From positions 565,440 to 629,439 of the forward strand of contig CAJNYU010000497.1 in the NCBI GenBank assembly GCA_905331475.1: a stretch of 64,000 nucleotides of DNA. The letters are read 5' to 3'. The notes beneath the pieces are model-generated. The model was not told the DNA's origin. It saw only the letters and a program-made list of their open reading frames with translations, and made no database searches. A program made the translations under genes and the position numbers. The stretch's first letter is position 1. Every line of letters starts with the position of its first letter. The DNA is from Rotaria socialis (Eukaryota > Rotifera > Eurotatoria > Philodinida > Philodinidae). Below are positions 60,493 through 64,000 of this stretch, one piece after another.

Positions 60493-62546
60493 TTAGTCGT
60501 TTTTGCTATTTAAACGTTTCTTTGGTTTTCTTTTCGAGAGGTTTTTAGCTAGTTTTGGCATACACTGTATATTGGTGGCACCATCTTGGGTGAGCGTTAT
60601 GGTTGTCGTAAAATTACCAATATCTGACATTGATTGAGTACAATCAACATTAGTGACTTCTGGATAATAGAAAAACGTATAGAAAAACATTGATTTAAAT
60701 AAGAACAAGATATACATACGGTCTGAGAGATTCATATATACATAATCTAATTCACGAATTCTTTCGTTTTTAAAGTAAATCTGGATGCTTATTTTTATAT
60801 TATTCATAGATGGAAACGGAGCAGAAGGCATCGGGAAATAAACAATAGTACCATTAAGGGTAAACTTTTTAATTTTCTCAGACGAATCAGTTGTTGGCTC
60901 ACAAATAATAAAAGATAAATTATCTTTAGTAATACGACCTTTGAAAACAATAAACACCATCGTCTGTCCACACATTGGACCATACTGTGGACTCATATTT
61001 TCCACAGACACATCACCATAGCCTATAAGAATAAAATAAATTTTAATTGAATCTCTCTATGTTTTTTTTTGAAAAGAATAAATTTAACACTTACTTTCTT
61101 GCATAGTACAAGAAAATACCTCACTGTTTTTATCGCGCTGATATTCACCGTGTTGATCGCGATAAATTCGTGTGAAACGAAGTAATGATTGATCAAGTTT
61201 TTGCGATCGAATTACTTTCTTTGTAATAATATCATCTTGTTTACTTTTAATTAATTCCATCATGAAGCTAATGAAAATAAATATACATGTATAAGTTCAA
61301 ATGTTTATAACAAAAACTATATTTTATTAAATTTACCTTTTATAACCGTTTATAAAATCTTGATTAGTAACTATAAAATACAATGTATTTACTTCTTCCT
61401 GTTTGAAAATTAATAATTGATCGTCGGGTTGCTTCATACGAGTTTTGTTATCAAGAGTATAGAGATGAGGTTTTTTCTCTATGTCCATAAGAGAAACTTC
61501 GATAATATTTGTATCTGACTCACGAGCCCATTCTTGACGTACCTAATATATATAATATTTATTTTTTTGAAGAATATATTTGAATCTTATTAATCAATGT
61601 CGTACATAAATTGCAGGATATTCTAGTTCAGCATTAGCCTCACATCGTAAGTAATGGGATGTAGTTTTACTTTCATTTTGAGTTCTTGGACGAAATTTAG
61701 AACGTGGTTGTGCTTTTATATGAATCTGATACGGTTTTATTATTTCACTTTGAAGATCTAAACCATACAATTAAAATCATGAGAATCAATCATTGATATA
61801 AAAATATATACATTGTTGTGTAAATATCAAATCATTTGTTATTCTAGATTCTATGTGAACATTGGTATCTAAAGGAAACATAAATATTTTTTAATTTTTC
61901 AATTGATTAATTTTTAATCTAAATATACTTGATGTACAATTAACCGGAGTTACAGTCAACGATTGGTTTGAATGATCTAAAAGAGTATATAATAAGTACG
62001 TAAATATATAAACTTTCTTGTCCTAAGCAAAGCGCCATGAATGTACCTCTTACTTCAACCGGCATTGACTCATTGAGATAGAATTGATCGTTTGCCTGTG
62101 ATAACGTTGCTGTCAGAATGGCATCTGATATAAGAAAAATGAAAATGTATGATTTAAAAAATTCTCTAGTGGTACTTACTATCAATAGTTATTGGCTCAG
62201 TTAATGAATTATTTATTTGACTGAAATTATGGGATGACGTCAGCATATCTAACAAATTTATAATGAAAGATGAATATAAAATGTAAAAATAAGAAAAAAA
62301 TATTCTAATTACTTGGTGATAAATTATTTGAAACAGAACTCCCTACATGATGTTGACATATGTTCTGGAAGGATCCATTATATTGTACATTTGTAAGGCT
62401 ATTAAATTTACGTGTAATATAACTCATTGGAATTTTTGGAGATACTGATTCAAGACGTTCTAATAAAGGGAGAAAAGTATTATGTGAGAAGTAAAAAATC
62501 GAATGCATACTTAAGTCATGAAATGTATGATTATAACTAAGAGTTT
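60493..62546 (-). CDS. Rel/NF-kB-like transcription factor, 5' end unresolved
   Basis: A divergent Rel-homology protein, probably a nuclear regulator. Exons read: 62546..62511, 62459..62313, 62248..62180, 62124..62047, 61976..61929, 61868..61812, 61757..61606, 61542..61337, 61267..61095, 61022..60720, 60659..60493; about 478 codons. The Rel N-terminal domain begins at IKPYQIHIKAQPRSKFRPRT; LDQSLLRFTRIYRDQHGEY matches the strand that reads DLSVVRLMFTAFLPD in p50. The IPT/dimerisation domain is VSVENMSPQYGPMCGQTMVF, ending ERIRELDYVYM. The C-terminus KRKPKKRLNSKND is a likely nuclear localisation signal; no ankyrin repeats follow. The DNA-contact loop departs from the canonical RFRYxCEG, so DNA specificity may differ. 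Six N-terminal exons are small, divisible by three and phase 1. No start codon was identified; more 5' exons probably lie at higher coordinates. NFAT-like origin is the main alternative. Confidence 0.72.
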
Positions 62547-64000
62547 CTAATTTTATAAATATATGATTATGTCAAGAATGGTTTTTTCCTAGATTGTTTA
62601 GATAAAAAATTCCTTCTTTCTCTTTCCTGTAGAAAAAAACATTGAAAAAAATGAATCGTCCCTTTTTATCCATGACGCATGAATAATAAAACGACAACAC
62701 TCTGTACAGGATTCAAATATTTCACACTCGTGTAGAAACACCTCGTACAATCTGTGGATTCAATACTCTGTCGAACCGATTGCATAACTCATGCTAGTGA
62801 CCTAGACTCTACTGTGATCTGTTCTAATGGAACTCATTAATATTTGCTGTTGATATGCTTCCTCAATTGTTGGCTTCTTAACTGATAAATTGGTAATTGA
62901 ATCAAGCAGAACTAAAGTTCATACATGATCTCTCTCACGATTAATATGACCTATATTGTATCCGAGACAATATATAAATATCGAATCTTTTTTGTTTTGA
63001 TATAAATTTATCATCAGTTAGTATGTTCAAAAATTCATCGACAACTTTTAAGTCGTCATCATCATCGAAAATACTATCTTTCGATAGAATAGATTGAAAT
63101 TTCATCTTTGAATAAAAACTATCAAGAATCTACATCAAATTGTTTATTTTTCCTATTTTCACTTTATCTTATTTCATCCGAAACAATACTCGAATCGACT
63201 CCATCTGAGTTTTACATTGGTTGCAACACGCTGACAATAATTGAATAATATGAATAATGAATGGATTAGACTGAAAAAATAGAAACTACTTGTGAAATAT
63301 AATCATGAATATTGATAATGAATTTATTGTTTCGCACAGTAAAAGAGCTGCTTTATTTACTGACTTCATCCATTGAAATAGATGGGATATTATGGTTCTA
63401 TTAGAACATTACTAATGTATGATCCTACTAATTTAGAGACAAAAAATGCATTATAAAATCTACAGTTTCCGATTTGATGTTTCTTATAATCTCAGGATCT
63501 CTTAAAATAAAAAAAGCAGGAAACGAGAGCGCCAAAAATAGTTTTTTTTTGTTCTCATTATTCTCAAAATTATAACTAGTTTAGTGGAAGATCATAATGA
63601 GTTTAATAACCAATTTCATTAGTTCGTTTTGAATTTCAGTGATCGAAATGAACAGTAAGTAATTGACGTTCTATATTTTTTTTATGCTAATTTTTCTTAC
63701 TTACGAAAGAGATGTCAGAAAGACTTGTATGATTATTTTGAATAGTTGGAATTTAAAAGAAATTCAAGTTGAAATTGTATTGATTGTAGTAATATTGGCA
63801 TATTTTCTTTTTTTCTGTTCTTCTCTATTATATGTGAGGTAGCTAGTTGGTGAGTAACTATTTTTTCCTTTCTGTGCTGGTTAGGATTTAACCAATGACT
63901 CTTTGCTTTTCTGCTTATAATATGTGTTGTAAATAATATATGTGAATAATTTTGGTAATTTCCAATGAACTACAAAGACCTTTTCACTATGTTTCAAATA
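62547..64000. other. 5' flank of the Rel-like gene, exons not resolved
   Basis: This should contain the first exon(s) and promoter of the minus-strand Rel-like gene, or the gene continues beyond the window. Candidate minus-strand frames near 62590-62680 are short and do not join in phase 1, so none is called. Confidence 0.4.

Noticed and set aside
62590-62690. Minus-strand ATG frame as first exon of the Rel-like gene
   Set aside because: Its possible donor is in phase 0, whereas the next exon needs phase 1, and the frame soon stops.
1-64000. tRNA, rRNA or CRISPR features
   Set aside because: No cloverleaf with a GTTCRANNC box, no rRNA-like segment and no regularly spaced repeat array was seen by eye; a covariance-model scan would be needed to exclude small RNAs.

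Overview
The window looks like nuclear DNA of a small invertebrate, most likely a bdelloid rotifer (inference). It is AT-rich, and its genes have many short GT-AG introns (mostly about 45-75 bp). It holds an innexin, a Rel-homology protein and a TspanC8 tetraspanin, all animal families. Two long, completely intronless genes resemble bacterial families, and some neighbouring genes are packed with a splice acceptor just before the next ATG, as expected for spliced-leader trans-splicing, which is known in rotifers. The assembly has a 100-base gap at 46859-46958 and single unresolved bases at 42364 and 57687, each of the latter beside inverted repeats.

Layout. 1-609 (-) is the 5' part of an innexin, followed by about 6.7 kb of non-coding DNA rich in CT/TA microsatellites. 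A divergent pair of cytosolic peptidases follows: an AGBL4/CCP6 tubulin deglutamylase (-, 7377-11309) and puromycin-sensitive aminopeptidase (+, 12088-16536), with about 0.8 kb between their starts. The next spacer holds a 583-bp hAT-type MITE with a perfect 8-bp target duplication (18551-19133). An intronless CDP-glycerol glycerophosphotransferase-like gene (+, 19576-20787) ends 53 bp before a WDR44 homologue (+, 20841-26097). INPP5A (+, 28536-33050) carries a long C-terminal extension ending in a CAAX box. It has an antisense gene for a membrane protein in its second intron and a possible alternative last exon ending in a PDZ ligand.

34-49 kb is gene-poor. It contains an inverted pair of small secreted-peptide genes (39328-39692 and 42365-42747), GC-richer tandem and inverted repeats, and the assembly gap. 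Then come the TspanC8 tetraspanin (49081-50511) and, 220 bp on, an intracellular potato-inhibitor-I-type protease inhibitor (50732-51316). A long intronless protein with two radical-SAM domains and a mitochondrial-type leader lies on the minus strand (53085-55610). A nested palindromic foldback-like element covers 56702-58132. The last gene is a Rel/NF-kB-like factor (-, 60493-62546, 5' end unresolved) whose N-terminal region is built from small symmetric phase-1 exons.

Themes: cell contact and signalling (innexin, tetraspanin, INPP5A, WDR44, Rel), proteolysis and its control, and probable horizontally acquired genes embedded among host genes. All exon boundaries were read by eye from splice signals, reading-frame continuity and remembered family sequences; no search was run.
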